In this document: positions 12,101 to 21,597 of the stretch, in pieces
Numbering within the stretch: the stretch's first letter is position 1
How the letters are laid out: every line of letters starts with the position of its first letter
Made by a program: the position numbers and the translations under genes
NCBI RefSeq assembly: GCF_905147365.1
Contig: NC_056418.1
Location: 8,617,262 to 8,681,261 of the forward strand
DNA from: Aricia agestis
Lineage: Eukaryota > Arthropoda > Insecta > Lepidoptera > Lycaenidae
Reading direction: 5' to 3'
DNA: 64,000 nt
Notes under the pieces: model-generated
Databases searched by the model: none
What the model was told of the DNA's origin: nothing
The model's input: the letters and a program-made list of their open reading frames with translations, nothing else

Positions 12101-15100
12101 GACGGTAGTTGCTTTCCATCAGGTGACCCGTTTGCTCGTTTGTTCCATTCTTAAAAAAAAAAAAGACAGGGATCTTGGATATTGGCGATGCGTAATTGTT
12201 TTATGTTTATTACTTATTAGTTAGAGGATATATATATAATCACCTTCACTAATAAAAGTAATTAACACACTATACAATGATACGCTATAGTCTATACCAG
12301 GGGTCACCAAATGGCGAACCGCGGTCCGCATCCGGACCGCCGACCCATTGGCCATTGTGTGCGGACCAAGTATGTTCGAAGATGAACTTGTTAAAAATAA
12401 ATTTAGGTCTCGACTTACTGATCTCCAGGATTTAATGTCAATAGCTTGCACGAATTTCACTCCAAACAAGCAGTGAAAAATTGTCACTTTTCTCTTTGTT
12501 AAGTCTTGTATGTAAATAAATATACCTTTGTAATTTCCGTAATTAACATTGTTTATTTTTTTATGTGCGGACCGTGAAAGTCATTTTATTTCTTAAAATG
12601 GACCCCGAGCGAAACTAATTGGAGACCCCTGGACTATACAATGTTTTGTCCTTCTATGAAACGTCTTTTCCAATATATGAGAAAAAGACAACACATTGTA
12701 CAGCTTATGTTTAAATATTTTTATTTCTCTGTTTTTTGTTTCAGATTTAAATACAAGGATGAATATGAGAAGTTTAAGTTAATACTCAGCGCAATAGCGT
12801 TTGTCTTGGCGGTATTAAATTTATTAATCGACTTCAGGTAAGCCTATGTTTTTAATACATTTTTAGGGCCTGTTTCACCACACAATTTCCTGATAAGTGC
12901 CGGATAGGCTATCCACCACTTAACTTGACAGATGGAGTATGGATAATCTGTCAAATAAGTTGCGGATAGCCTATCCGGCACTTTATGATGAAGTGGTGAC
13001 CCTTAGGGTGCGTTTCCACTGACGCGGAGCGGAGCTTAGCTGTGCCCGAATTGACCAATCGTGCTGTTCCAGCGGAATGACAGCGAAGCGGAGCGAAGAT
13101 TTCGAGCATGGTGATTGGTCAATTCGGCACTGCTAAGCTCGGCTCTGCGTCAGTGGAAACGCGGCATAAGTCTCATATATTTTAACAATATGAGGAGGTT
13201 AACTAAAGCTGGTACTTAGTATCTAAAAATGGTAGTTTGCCAGCGTATTATTATCAGACCTTAAAATCAGTGATAATTTCAATAAGTAAATTTAGCTTGA
13301 CTCCCTTTTTTTCATTTTTTTTTTATTTTAAAAGACCACACACTTTCAGATGGGGACGTATTGTATCGTATGTAAGCGTTAAAATTGGTAAAAATTGTGC
13401 TTTTTCGCTTTTTGATGTGCTATGTTACGGAACATGTACTATCATAGAAGTTGATTCCTAGGCAGATGGGGGACCTACGTTGTTTGGTCGTGTTACGTCA
13501 AACCCAGTCGACAGATTACAATTAACAATGAATTGACTTGATCCGACTAAAATATGATGTTGGTCTGTCAACTGCCTAGGAATCAATTACCGCGAGGGTG
13601 CAAATTCGTACATTGACTTACTGCTTTAATCGCGCACAAAAATGAGACGAGTAAAAGAGACAGGGTTGTATCAGTGTATCTATGGGTTGTACGAATTTGT
13701 TGTGACCTGCGTCCGCCGTCCGGGCTGTAAACTTATGAATTTTTTACTAACATGAATTAAACTTCGTGCATTTTGTAAATTGGCTTAAGTAACTACTAGA
13801 CCGCGAGTGTTTTTTTATCCTGTTCAGAGTTTTTCTAGAAATTCAGCATGATGTTTTTTCCCCGAAAATATCAGTCACGATTTGATTGATATCCTATTGT
13901 TAATCATGTTTGCGAGATTTAGGGCCTGTTTCACTACTTCCTGATAAGGCTATCCACCAATTAACTTGACAGATCAAGTATGGAGAATCTGTTAAAAAAG
14001 TTGTGAATAGCTAATTAGGCACTTTATCAGAAAGTGGTGAAACAGGCCCTTAAAAAAGTAACAATGTTGCCAGCTTTAGTTAACCTATCTGTATGATGCC
14101 TCTGGAGTCTGGAGTAAAATTGAAGATGCAAGCTATCCTTATTTCATTCCTGAGGACATGATAATAAAAACAGCATGTTTCCGAAAGTCACGAAAAAAAG
14201 CAAGTGACAAGAATATATTTTGTTACTAGATGTTCCGCGCGGCTTCGCCCGCGTAATTTAGGAATGTCACGGAAACCGTACATTTTCCGCAAAAAAAAGA
14301 AACCTATGTCCTTTCACGTGGTCTATTCTTCATGTGTGCCAAATAACATGAAAATTGCTCTAGTAGTTTCTTAAGATAATAAGCAATTTTAAATAATTTC
14401 CTCCGTTTTTTCCACACTTTCCTCTATTTCTTCGCTTCCATTAGTCTTAGCGTGATAAAATATAGCTTATAAGCCTTCCTCGATAAATGGGCTGGACATT
14501 GAAAGAATTTTACAAATCGGACCAGTAGTTCCTGAGATTAGCGTGTTCAAATATGCCCTTTCAAATTATTTCCCCCCGTTTTTCTACACTTTCCTATATT
14601 TCTTTGCTCCTATTAGTATAATATAGCCTTAACCTAAAGCCTTCCTCGATAAATGGGCTATCTAACACTGAAAGATTTTTTCAAATCGGACCAGTAGTTC
14701 CTGAGATTAGCGCGTTCAAACAAACAAACAAACATACTCTTCCGCTTTATAATATTATAGTATAGAGTGCTGACTTCACCTCATTGTTATATTGTAATGA
14801 TGTGATTTTCTGGTGGTTAATTGTTTTTGCATACTTGAAAACCATTTTCACTTCACAGGCCCCTCCAACTCATAATGATATTCCTGCTAGTCTGGTACTA
14901 CTGTACCCTCACGATAAGGGAGAGCATCCTGAAAGTCAACGGGTCAAGGATCAAGGGGTGGTGGCGGCTTCACCATTTCATATCGACGGCGGTGGCCGGC
15001 ATCATACTAGTGTGGCCGCAGAACGAACCCTGGAATGAGTTTAGACACACCTTTATGTGGTTTATTGCTTATATCAGTGAGTATTGGTTGTTTGGTAGGT

Positions 15101-18100
15101 ATGTTAAGGGCCTGTTTCACCACTTCCTGATAAGTGCCGAATAGCCTATTCACAACTTATCTGTGAAAGAGGCCCTTAGACCTTAGTCTTAAAGTTGCGC
15201 GACAATGTGGCGGGAATAATATTGCGGTGGCAATGTTGGGAGGACAATGTTGCGCAGCAATTTTGCGAGGATATTTTGTGTAGCAATATTAAGGTGGCAA
15301 GGTTGCCATGGGACAGAACAACATTTGTACTGTTCGTACAGTTTATCTGTCCTTGTTTCTTAGGGTAATACCAACAAAGCATACTACAGCTTGGACATAA
15401 ATAGATTAACAAAATTAGGGCTCTAGAGCCTCTAGTTTCTTTGTAGCTCTCAATTTTTAAGTACCGTGTGTTTTTAATATGTTTTTCAAGTATGGCAACA
15501 ATGTAGTAGTTTGGCCAGGCTGCAAAACGCAAAATTCGCATTTTTTGCTATATGAACCCTGCTTGAATAACATTTTCAGGTGTGGTCCAGTACATGCAGT
15601 TTAGATACCAGAGTGGTGTGCTATACCGGCTAAAGGCTTTAGGGGCGAGGCATAACATGGACATCACTATAGAAGGCTTCCACTCTTGGATGTGGAGAGG
15701 ACTGTCCTACCTGCTGCCTTTCCTCTTCGGTGGTTATATGTTCCAACTATACATAGCGTACACGCTGTACCAAATAAGCTATCACCCAGAGGCTACATGG
15801 CAGGTACGTGATTTTTATTTCATCCATTAATACAGGGTGTCACAAAACTTTAGAGTGTGTACGTGTTCCTCGTAGAGAGTTCACTGTGAAAGTAGAAGTG
15901 CAAAGACCAATTTTTTTTCCACATTTGTATGGGCAAGCGCCCCAGCGTCAGGAGTTTCTCTATACAAGAGTGAAAAAATATTGGTCTTTCAGAGCTGCTA
16001 CTTTCACAGTGAATGCTCTTCGAGGAACATGTACATACCCTAAAGTATTATTACTTAGTTTTGTTGCACCCTGTCTAAATGTTCAATCGAGTCCAAGTTT
16101 ATAAGACTGTTTGCACACTGATATTAACTGCAGAAAGTGGTGGATTGATCTACCTACTGTCTCATTTGTCAAACGCTTATGATTTTGCCTGAATGCTAAA
16201 GTTTTTTGTGCAGGTTTTCATTTAATCACTGGCGTATTTGATTGCCTAACTTCAAAACATTTTAACCAATCAACAGGACTGTTAAAAAGTGAACTCCTGT
16301 AAAAAACCTAATTTATTAAATGTTAATTCCATCTCGCCGTTTTTTGGATTGAAACGTCGGTATGCAAACGGCTCTTATAAAATTACAAGCATCATAAAAT
16401 AGTACGCTTAGTAGGGAAAATAAAAACAAATGTCATTAATAAGTAAAAGCATAGACTAAGGAAAATTTTCTCTATGGTAAAAGTAAACACGTCTTGCTAT
16501 AAGTACTTTTGTTGTGCTTGTGTTTGTATGATCTAGTAGTTTTAAGTGGTTAAAGTAAATACCCTATTATTGGCACTATACTTTTGACCTTTCCATAATG
16601 AAAACAGACAATAAATATTGTGTGCCAGTAATAAGGTACTTTACGTAGAAAATTAGAAACTCTTAAAGCAGTGGACTCACAGGTATTACAACATTGATAC
16701 AAACAAACAGGTGCCAGTGCTAAGTATGTCGTTCCTACTTATTGGCATTGGAAACACCGCTACAACACTCATGCTGATACCGCAGAAGCTCAGCGAACAG
16801 GTACAAGACTGAACAAGACGGACGCATGGCATGGTAGTATTGAGATGAGTTAGGCCGGTATAAATAGTCAGTACTCAAGATGCATCTCGGTCTCAAGACG
16901 CGATTCGGCTCTATGATTGGTCCATAAAGTTAATATACCTAGCGGAATAGAGCAACAATCTCGAGCTGTCAAACATAACCAAAATTGGTTTTTATCTGTG
17001 TGAAAAATATGTGTACGTATACACTTACACAAGCATGATTGAACATGAACTCTATGAGATTAAATTGTCAACGTGCGGCACGTGCCGACTGAACGTGAAA
17101 ACAAGAGTGCTGCTGTCATGTATCACACGTCTCTTTTTACCACGCAGTGTTACTGATAGTGACATCTCGCTTGCTCAGGCCTTTGTTTCTCTATTTCACT
17201 AGGTATATTAGCTTTATGGATTGGTCCAAATTTTGAGAGCCAACCAATCACAGAGCCTGAACCGTGTCTTAAGACGCATCTCATCATGAGACGCATCGAG
17301 ATGCATCTTGATATGAGTACTGACTATTTATACCGGCCGTGTAATAATGCCATAATAGCACTTTTAAAGCACTCCTTTACCATTTAAACTGGTTCAAACC
17401 ATAACAGCACTTTTCAAGCTGCCACTCCTTTTTTATAAAATAAAGGGGCAAACAAGCAAACAAGACAGTGTCTTTATGTAAAACAAAACAATAGTTATTA
17501 GTTATTAACTCATCTCAATCTGTTTTTAAAATGTTTTTTTACATTGTAGATTAGTTTTTGCCGAAACTCAACTTTGCATTTAGTACAATATTTGACCAAG
17601 AAATAATATATGGCTTATGAATATCTAGTTTTCAACTTTGGTCAATTTTTTTTTGACCAACAAACTTTTGTTTTGTTACTTTCTTTGAAAATGGAATGTT
17701 TTAATTTTAATCTTTTCACGCAAGTACGGAAATGAGTTTTCTTATTAGGTTTTAAATTGCATCTATTGATTTTTATGTGTTTTTTTGCACAATTTCTTTA
17801 AAAAAATGCATTAATAAAAGGGAATCAAATTAGTTTTAGTTATTTATATTAGTTATATTGTAGGCACTATATGATCACGACGTGCCTATGTACCTGAGCT
17901 TATGTTATATGTTTGTAAAAATATATAGATACAGTCAAAAGATGTCTAATGTAGAGGATTTCTATGCTGATTTTTTGCCTTGCATAATATAATCATGTTA
18001 GAAATTGTTAAAAATTAGGGTCACAGAATGTTTACATCCTTACTAATAAAAATATTTAACTTTTAAGTATACACCATAAAGTTAATATACCTAGCGGGAT

Positions 18101-21100
18101 AGAGCAACAATCTCGAGCTGTCAAACGAAACCGGCATTGGTTTCATCTGTGTGTAAAAATATGTGTACGTATACACTTACACAAGTATGATTGAACATGA
18201 TTTCTATGAGATTAAATTGTCAACGTGCGGCACGTGCCAACTGGACGTCAGAAAAGAGTGCTGCTGTCATGTATCACACATCTCTTTTTACTACGCAGAC
18301 TACTGATAGTGACATCCGCTTCATATATTCTTCATATAGCATTCCGCTAGGTATATTAACTTTATGGTATAAACATGATGCGCGTATCGCATTTTGTGTT
18401 AAGTTTTTTTCTCTGTCTAACTCAATGTAAAAGTCGCTCGAAAGACAAAGCCAAAATAGTGTATCTAGCTTATTCATTGTGTAACTTTTTTTATTAGTAG
18501 GGGAGTTAATGTTTTATTTTGTTTTGATTTTGCTGATCGTGATTATTTTTCAATTGTAAAACTGGCGTAGTTGTCTGTATATTGTGTTAGATAGATCTAT
18601 AGAGCAGAAATCTACTTTTTAAATTTAAATTGTCTAATGACTGTGTCTTGTAAATTGTAGCTCCACTTGCAAAAATCTTAAAAGTCGAATATATTTCTAT
18701 TTTTTTTTGTATCTATATAGCTAGAGCTTGGCAAAAAAAAAGTCTGGCGCGGTTACAGCTGGAACTAAAAGTTTATATTTGTGGCAACATAACAGTACTT
18801 GTCAGCACTAGTACAAATTGTGTCAGAAGTAGTATGGAGTTGCCTATAATAAAAGCGCCTTCATTTAAAAACGCACTCTTTTTTGCCAAGCTGTAGTAAC
18901 TTTTAGATGTAACGAAGGTAAACGTTGTGATAACTATTTATTACTAATTTAATAAAATCAATAATCTCCTTTAGATATAGTCTTAGTCGAATTATTTTAT
19001 GTATTATTTATTTTAATTGTATTAAGTTAACGAATAACGCACAAACAACAATATTTGTAACTGCTGGACAGACGCAAAGTCAATCAATGACCTCTCATTT
19101 TATGTCTGTGTCATAACATGAATATAGCTGGCGAGAGTATTTTTTTACTATTAATTTCAATGCTTTTTCAAATAACAAACCTAGCCCTTCAAATGTGATT
19201 CTGTCTGATAATTTTATTTTAAATATGTATACATAATTTTATTCGGTTGTAATATTTTTATTATATTGTGTGTGCGTTTAGTAGTGATGTAAAATTGGAT
19301 TGCGTTATGATTTTATGGAATGCGAATTGTATTTGGACTAGTCATTGTGTAGTTCATAAAATACTATGTGAATCAAATTAAATACGTCTTGTTTTAACCC
19401 GTAAAATATGTCTTTTACAACAGAAAGTCTATGACCAAAAAAATATGCAAAAATTAATAATGCTAAAACAAGATGTAAATTATTGTGCTAACTTCGCAGT
19501 TATTTTATGGTCTGCTCCAGTCTATAATTTTGTATTGTAATTATAGTGGCTACAAGATGCTTATTTTAGCATGTATTTATGAAATAGTCGTACTTATTCG
19601 CTTTGTACATTTTAGTATTTCTTTATTGTTTGTATATGGTTATGCTTAATAAATAAGGTCTTTATTTGCACTCTGTCATGTTTTATTTTTGTTTGCGTTG
19701 TAGGTTTGGTACCTAGTGCCTTTGTTTCTCACGTTGCACATCTGTAATATGTACACGATATTGCGGACGTTGCGTAAGAAAACGAAGGGCGGCCTCAAGT
19801 TGCGATACAAATTGCGCGCGATCGCCTACAGGCTGTCCAATGAGATCGCAGTTTTGGTACGTTACATGTGTTGCCTGACCAATCAAATGAACCCCTCATC
19901 ACATCGATGCCTATTTTGATTTTGAATGTCATAACTCTCGAAACGTTTGGCAAAAAATGTTTTATTTTTATCTTAAAATGAATTCTCAATAAAACGCCAA
20001 AAATGTTCCGTTCACAAGTTCACACAGTTCACAAGGGGAAAGGCACATAATACCTATTATATAGCGTTTTCGGCATCTAAAACTGCCCCGGGGCAGCGCA
20101 GGCGGGCCGAGATGATACGAAAATCGCCAAAGTTTAAATTAAGAACATAAACTACGTATTGCACTAATTCTAAGTCTACGTGCTTCGGGGATCATCGGTT
20201 TTTTTCGGCTACTTCCGTATCCATTCGGCCTGCGATCCCTGCTTGCCGTGGTCCGGGGCAGTTCCAGATGCCGAAAACGCTAATAGTGTCATATTCCAAA
20301 GAGATTCAAAATCAGCAAAGGCAGACAGACATTTACTTGTATTGTCAGGATTTCTACGTCGCGTATGTATGCGTTTAGCCAGGAAATAGCTTTTGTCACG
20401 AATGGAATTTGGTTTGTAATGTTATAGGATTGCTGGTTGGAGTCTTAGAGACTGGTGGGGGGATCTTAATGTTGGGAAATCGGTGGTTAACATTCTAGGG
20501 AGTGAGAGAGCAAACTTTTTAGATGTCACTATAATCTCTAGCAATATTTCAAATAGCTGTAAGTTTCAAAGGACGTTATTGGTACAAGCCTAAACCGGTT
20601 CCGTTTCATTATGGGTGTAAGAACGTCCACAACGGGGATTGGTTGTGGTATAGTACCTAAATATAACGAGGCCAGGTTGAAATGTTCGTTTCAAGCTTAA
20701 AAAAGTAGGTGCTTTTTATGGTTTTGTTTTCAACATTGGTTTTTTATGCTTTTATTTAGAGATTAGAGCATTGGTTTCTTAAAGTTTTTTTTGTTGGAAA
20801 TTAATAGTAATAATTGAGCATGAAAATTACATTAGACGACATATTCTTATACTATGGCTTTTTTAACGATTACTGCTTTTTTTAAAGTCTTTTCCTATCT
20901 TTAAAAACTAGTTGACAATTAACACAAGTGTTAAATAAAAAACTGAGGCGTATTAAATACAAAATCAATAAAATTTAATTTCAATAACAGGTGCATTTTT
21001 TCTTTTTGTTATTTAAAGTAAATGAAAACAAATGTTAACACCTTTATTAATTTTCCAGGATCAGAAATGGCGACAGAATAAAGGAGAAGCTAAAACGGAG

Positions 21101-21103
21101 TGA
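158..21103 (+). CDS. TMEM120: Transmembrane protein 120 homolog (TACAN family), 5'-partial
   Basis: Eight exons join in frame: 158-276, 3667-3840, 12745-12837, 14859-15076, 15580-15803, 16711-16800, 19704-19856 and 21059-21103 (stop TGA 21101-21103). All introns are GT-AG, and 371 residues are visible. The first visible exon opens in mid coiled coil, so the start codon lies upstream of the window. Family-diagnostic segments in order are a coiled coil ending at LIANALKR, then NSLYLKIILGNVNVSIL, YKDEYEKFKL, LLVWYYCTLTIRESIL, GSRIKGWW, YQSGVLYRLKALGARH and SWMWRGLSYLLPFLFGG. These match vertebrate TMEM120A/B closely. The family is a six-helix membrane protein of the ER and nuclear envelope, structurally like fatty-acid elongases and binding coenzyme A. 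An ion-channel role has been claimed and disputed. The Trp and His of GWWRLHHFIS sit where CoA contacts lie in human TMEM120A. Exons 16711-16800 and 19704-19856 are both phase 0 and both carry a hydrophobic helix, so the C-terminus may be longer than in vertebrates or alternatively spliced. Confidence 0.93.
696..835 (+). repeat. Degenerate LINE/SINE tail
   Basis: AACTCGAAAACGGCTGAACGG and ACAAAGTTCACCGGGACAGC are recurrent parts of lepidopteran interspersed repeats ending at a GGGACAGCTAGT-type boundary. Strongly diverged. Confidence 0.45.
1301..1810. mobile_element. hAT-like MITE family M1, copy 1
   Basis: Inverted ends TAGACATCGGATTATATGCA / TGCATATAATCCGATGTCTA and internal strings of ATATGCAC repeats. 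Two more copies lie at 34748-35793 and 49731-50318. Here the flanking 8 bp (TATATTAC, TATTATTA) only partly agree. Confidence 0.8.
2011..2345 (+). mobile_element. Lepidopteran SINE-like repeat, near-complete copy
   Basis: Head GAATGGGCCGGCTCGA, middle GTGTTTCGCCGAGTGAGTGAG, a pyrimidine-rich CCCTACC stretch, and tail GCAACGCACCTGCAGCTCTT...GGTGACCCGTTTGCTCGTTT then a short A-run. Partial copies lie at 12040-12160, 32036-32150 (reverse) and 34205-34370. The first 40 bp form an 18-bp perfect hairpin. Confidence 0.75.
3172..3400 (+). repeat. Lepidopteran LINE/SINE 3' fragment (GCTTTTGCCCGCGGCTTCGC type)
   Basis: GACGAGCTTTTGCCCGCGGC followed by GGGCTGTGCGTTGATA is a widespread lepidopteran non-LTR 3' tail (family recalled, not searched). 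It lies 270 bp upstream of TMEM120 exon 3667-3840. Confidence 0.6.
4125..4215. repeat. Short repeat shared with 10730-10805
   Basis: TTGTTCAGACACAACGGGAA and the CTTAAGGGGCTC end recur in reverse at 10730-10805 (GAAGCCCCTTAATAAG ... GTGTCTGAACAA). Probably two ends or copies of one MITE family. Confidence 0.45.
4411..4485 (+). other. tRNA-like segment (pseudo-tRNA or SINE head)
   Basis: TAGCGCAATGG (4416-4426) resembles a pol III A box and GGTTCGCTACG (4468-4478) resembles a B box at roughly tRNA spacing. No proper seven-pair acceptor stem is seen, so a functional tRNA is unlikely. Confidence 0.25.
5280..7392. mobile_element. 2.1-kb insertion in the left arm of the palindrome
   Basis: Begins TAGGGCATCGAGACCGGG and is bounded at both ends by AAACCCGGGTTTT-type runs. 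The empty site CTAAGCCTCCGCG survives in the opposite arm (near 8940). It has its own inverted segments (TTTTTATTGCTGATTGTCA near 6110 against its complement near 6940, and a pair near 5930 and 7030). The hAT-like start fits, but no 8-bp duplication is evident. The short open frames inside look accidental. Confidence 0.65.
9018..9446. mobile_element. TTAA-type MITE in the right arm of the palindrome
   Basis: GAGCTCACCTGAC ... GTCATATGAGCTC flanked by TTAA at 9014-9017 and 9447-9450. The opposite arm (near 5205) keeps the empty site CATTTAAGAAG. Related to 35009-35438. Confidence 0.88.
12040..12160 (+). repeat. SINE-like repeat tail
   Basis: Carries the tail segment TGTATCTGCAGCTCTTCTGA ... 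GGTGACCCGTTTGCTCGTTT and ends in an A-rich run. The head is absent. Confidence 0.65.
12298..12631. mobile_element. hAT MITE with near-perfect 8-bp duplication
   Basis: Ends CAGGGGTCACCAA / GAGACCCCTG fit the hAT consensus. Flanks GTCTATAC and GACTATAC differ in one base. It lies 113 bp upstream of TMEM120 exon 12745-12837. Confidence 0.85.
12866..13002. mobile_element. TTA-duplicating palindromic MITE family M2, copy 1
   Basis: GGGCCTGTTTCACCAC ... GTGGTGACCC, almost fully palindromic around GATAAGTGCCGGATAG, bounded by TTA on both sides (Harbinger-like). Further copies at 13922-14049 and 15108-15175. Confidence 0.85.
13006..13165. mobile_element. Palindromic MITE abutting M2 copy 1
   Basis: Inverted ends TGCGTTTCCACTGACGC, with an inner inverted pair ATTGACCAATC / GATTGGTCAAT. 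It starts directly after the TTA that ends the preceding element. Confidence 0.75.
13435..13600. mobile_element. Palindromic MITE family M3, copy 1
   Basis: GAAGTTGATTCCTAGGCAG and CTGCCTAGGAATCAA form the ends. A second copy is at 50575-50738, sharing sequence from GTACTATCA onward. Confidence 0.8.
13922..14049. mobile_element. MITE family M2, copy 2
   Basis: GGGCCTGTTTCACTAC ... GTGGTGAAACAGGCCC with TTA at 13919-13921 and 14050-14052. Confidence 0.87.
14224..14765 (+). repeat. Lepidopteran LINE/SINE 3' repeat, tandemly partial
   Basis: TAGATGTTCCGCGCGGCTTC, CCGTACATTTTCC, then two partial copies of the AAATCGGACCAGTAGTTCCT unit (near 14514 and 14684), ending at a TATAATATTATAGTATAG boundary. 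Related copy at 37905-38275. Confidence 0.65.
15108..15175. mobile_element. MITE family M2, copy 3 (short)
   Basis: GGGCCTGTTTCACCACTTCC ... GAAAGAGGCCC with TTA on both sides. It starts 31 bp after the TMEM120 donor at 15076. Confidence 0.8.
15176..15545. other. Intron stretch with degenerate GCAATGTTG repeats
   Basis: About seven imperfect units resembling GGCAATGTTG lie at 15190-15310. The open frame on the minus strand here has no coding signature. Otherwise ordinary intron up to the acceptor at 15579. Confidence 0.4.
15832..16074. mobile_element. Palindromic MITE family M4, copy 1
   Basis: ACAGGGTGTCACAAAACTTT and its inverted end TTTTGTTGCACCCTGT, with inner inverted arms around TTCACTGTGAAAGTAG. 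It starts 29 bp after the TMEM120 exon end at 15803. A degraded copy is at 36048-36260. Confidence 0.78.
16853..17338. mobile_element. Palindromic MITE interrupted by family M5
   Basis: GGCCGGTATAAATAGTCAGT and ACTGACTATTTATACCGGCC form the ends, with inner CGATTCGGCTC/GAGCCTGAACCG. The centre is occupied by the M5 element 16922-17219 beside the TGATTGGTCC/GGATTGGTCC pair. Confidence 0.8.
16922..17219. mobile_element. MITE family M5, copy 1 (nested)
   Basis: CCATAAAGTTAATATACCTA ... TAGGTATATTAGCTTTATGG. The interior is nearly the same as 18074-18367, including ATGTGTACGTATACACTTAC. Confidence 0.85.
17345..18070. other. AT-rich intron without recognised gene
   Basis: Part of the TMEM120 intron 16801-19703. 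A short SINE-tail remnant (AAAGGGGCAAACAAGCAAAC near 17442) is the only identifiable piece. Confidence 0.5.
18074..18367. mobile_element. MITE family M5, copy 2
   Basis: CCATAAAGTTAATATACCTA ... TAGGTATATTAACTTTATGG, about 294 bp, closely matching 16922-17219. Confidence 0.85.
18721..18895. mobile_element. MITE with AGCTTGGCAAAAAA ends
   Basis: TAGAGCTTGGCAAAAAAAAAG and CTTTTTTGCCAAGCTGTA are inverted at 175 bp spacing. TA borders fit a Tc/mariner-derived MITE. Confidence 0.6.
18900..19700. other. AT-rich intron without recognised gene
   Basis: Remainder of the TMEM120 intron before exon 19704-19856. No repeat or coding signal stands out. Confidence 0.5.
20063..20282. mobile_element. MITE with AGCGTTTTCGGCATCT ends
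   Basis: AGCGTTTTCGGCATCT-AAAACTGCCCCGG is inverted as CCGGGGCAGTTCCAGATGCC GAAAACGCT at the other end, about 220 bp. It lies in the last TMEM120 intron (19857-21058), which otherwise shows nothing of note. Confidence 0.7.
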
Positions 21104-21241
21104 ACGTTATATTATTTTCGTAGGTGACCGGTTTAATATAAACGTATCTTTGTACTTGACTGTGAAACATTTCTATTTTCGTATTACAAATTATTCCTGT
21201 TAGGCAATGTGATGTTATTTATATCTATGTAAACTGATAAA

Positions 21242-21247
21242 AATAAA
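21242..21247 (+). promoter_or_regulatory. Candidate poly(A) signal of TMEM120
   Basis: An AATAAA hexamer lies about 140 bases after the TMEM120 stop codon and before the convergent zinc-finger gene. The position suits 3' end formation. No transcript evidence is available. Confidence 0.45.
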
Positions 21248-21597
21248 ACTCGTACGTCTTATAAATAAGCTATTTAATTTTCCCAATTTGTAGGCAACCA
21301 GAAATGTCAGTCGAGAAATAAGTAAGTAAATACATTAATAAATAAGTAATTTACAGACACACTATTTGAGACAAACAAAAATAATATCCTGTCGATAACT
21401 CCATACCTAAATCCATCAATAGTAGCATCTTACTATTATTATTTATAATATTTTTAACAATACAAACAATATTTACATCTTGGATATTTTAGTGCTATAT
21501 TTACAAATACTCAGCATTCGTAGTCTTTAGGTAGGTTCATCACATAAAATGATAACTTGGGTTCAGTCACAATCACAAATGAACTAACAGCTATTAA

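Noticed and set aside
15176..15541. 121-codon minus-strand open frame opposite a TMEM120 intron
   Set aside because: It overlaps degenerate GCAATGTTG repeats and shows no protein signature.
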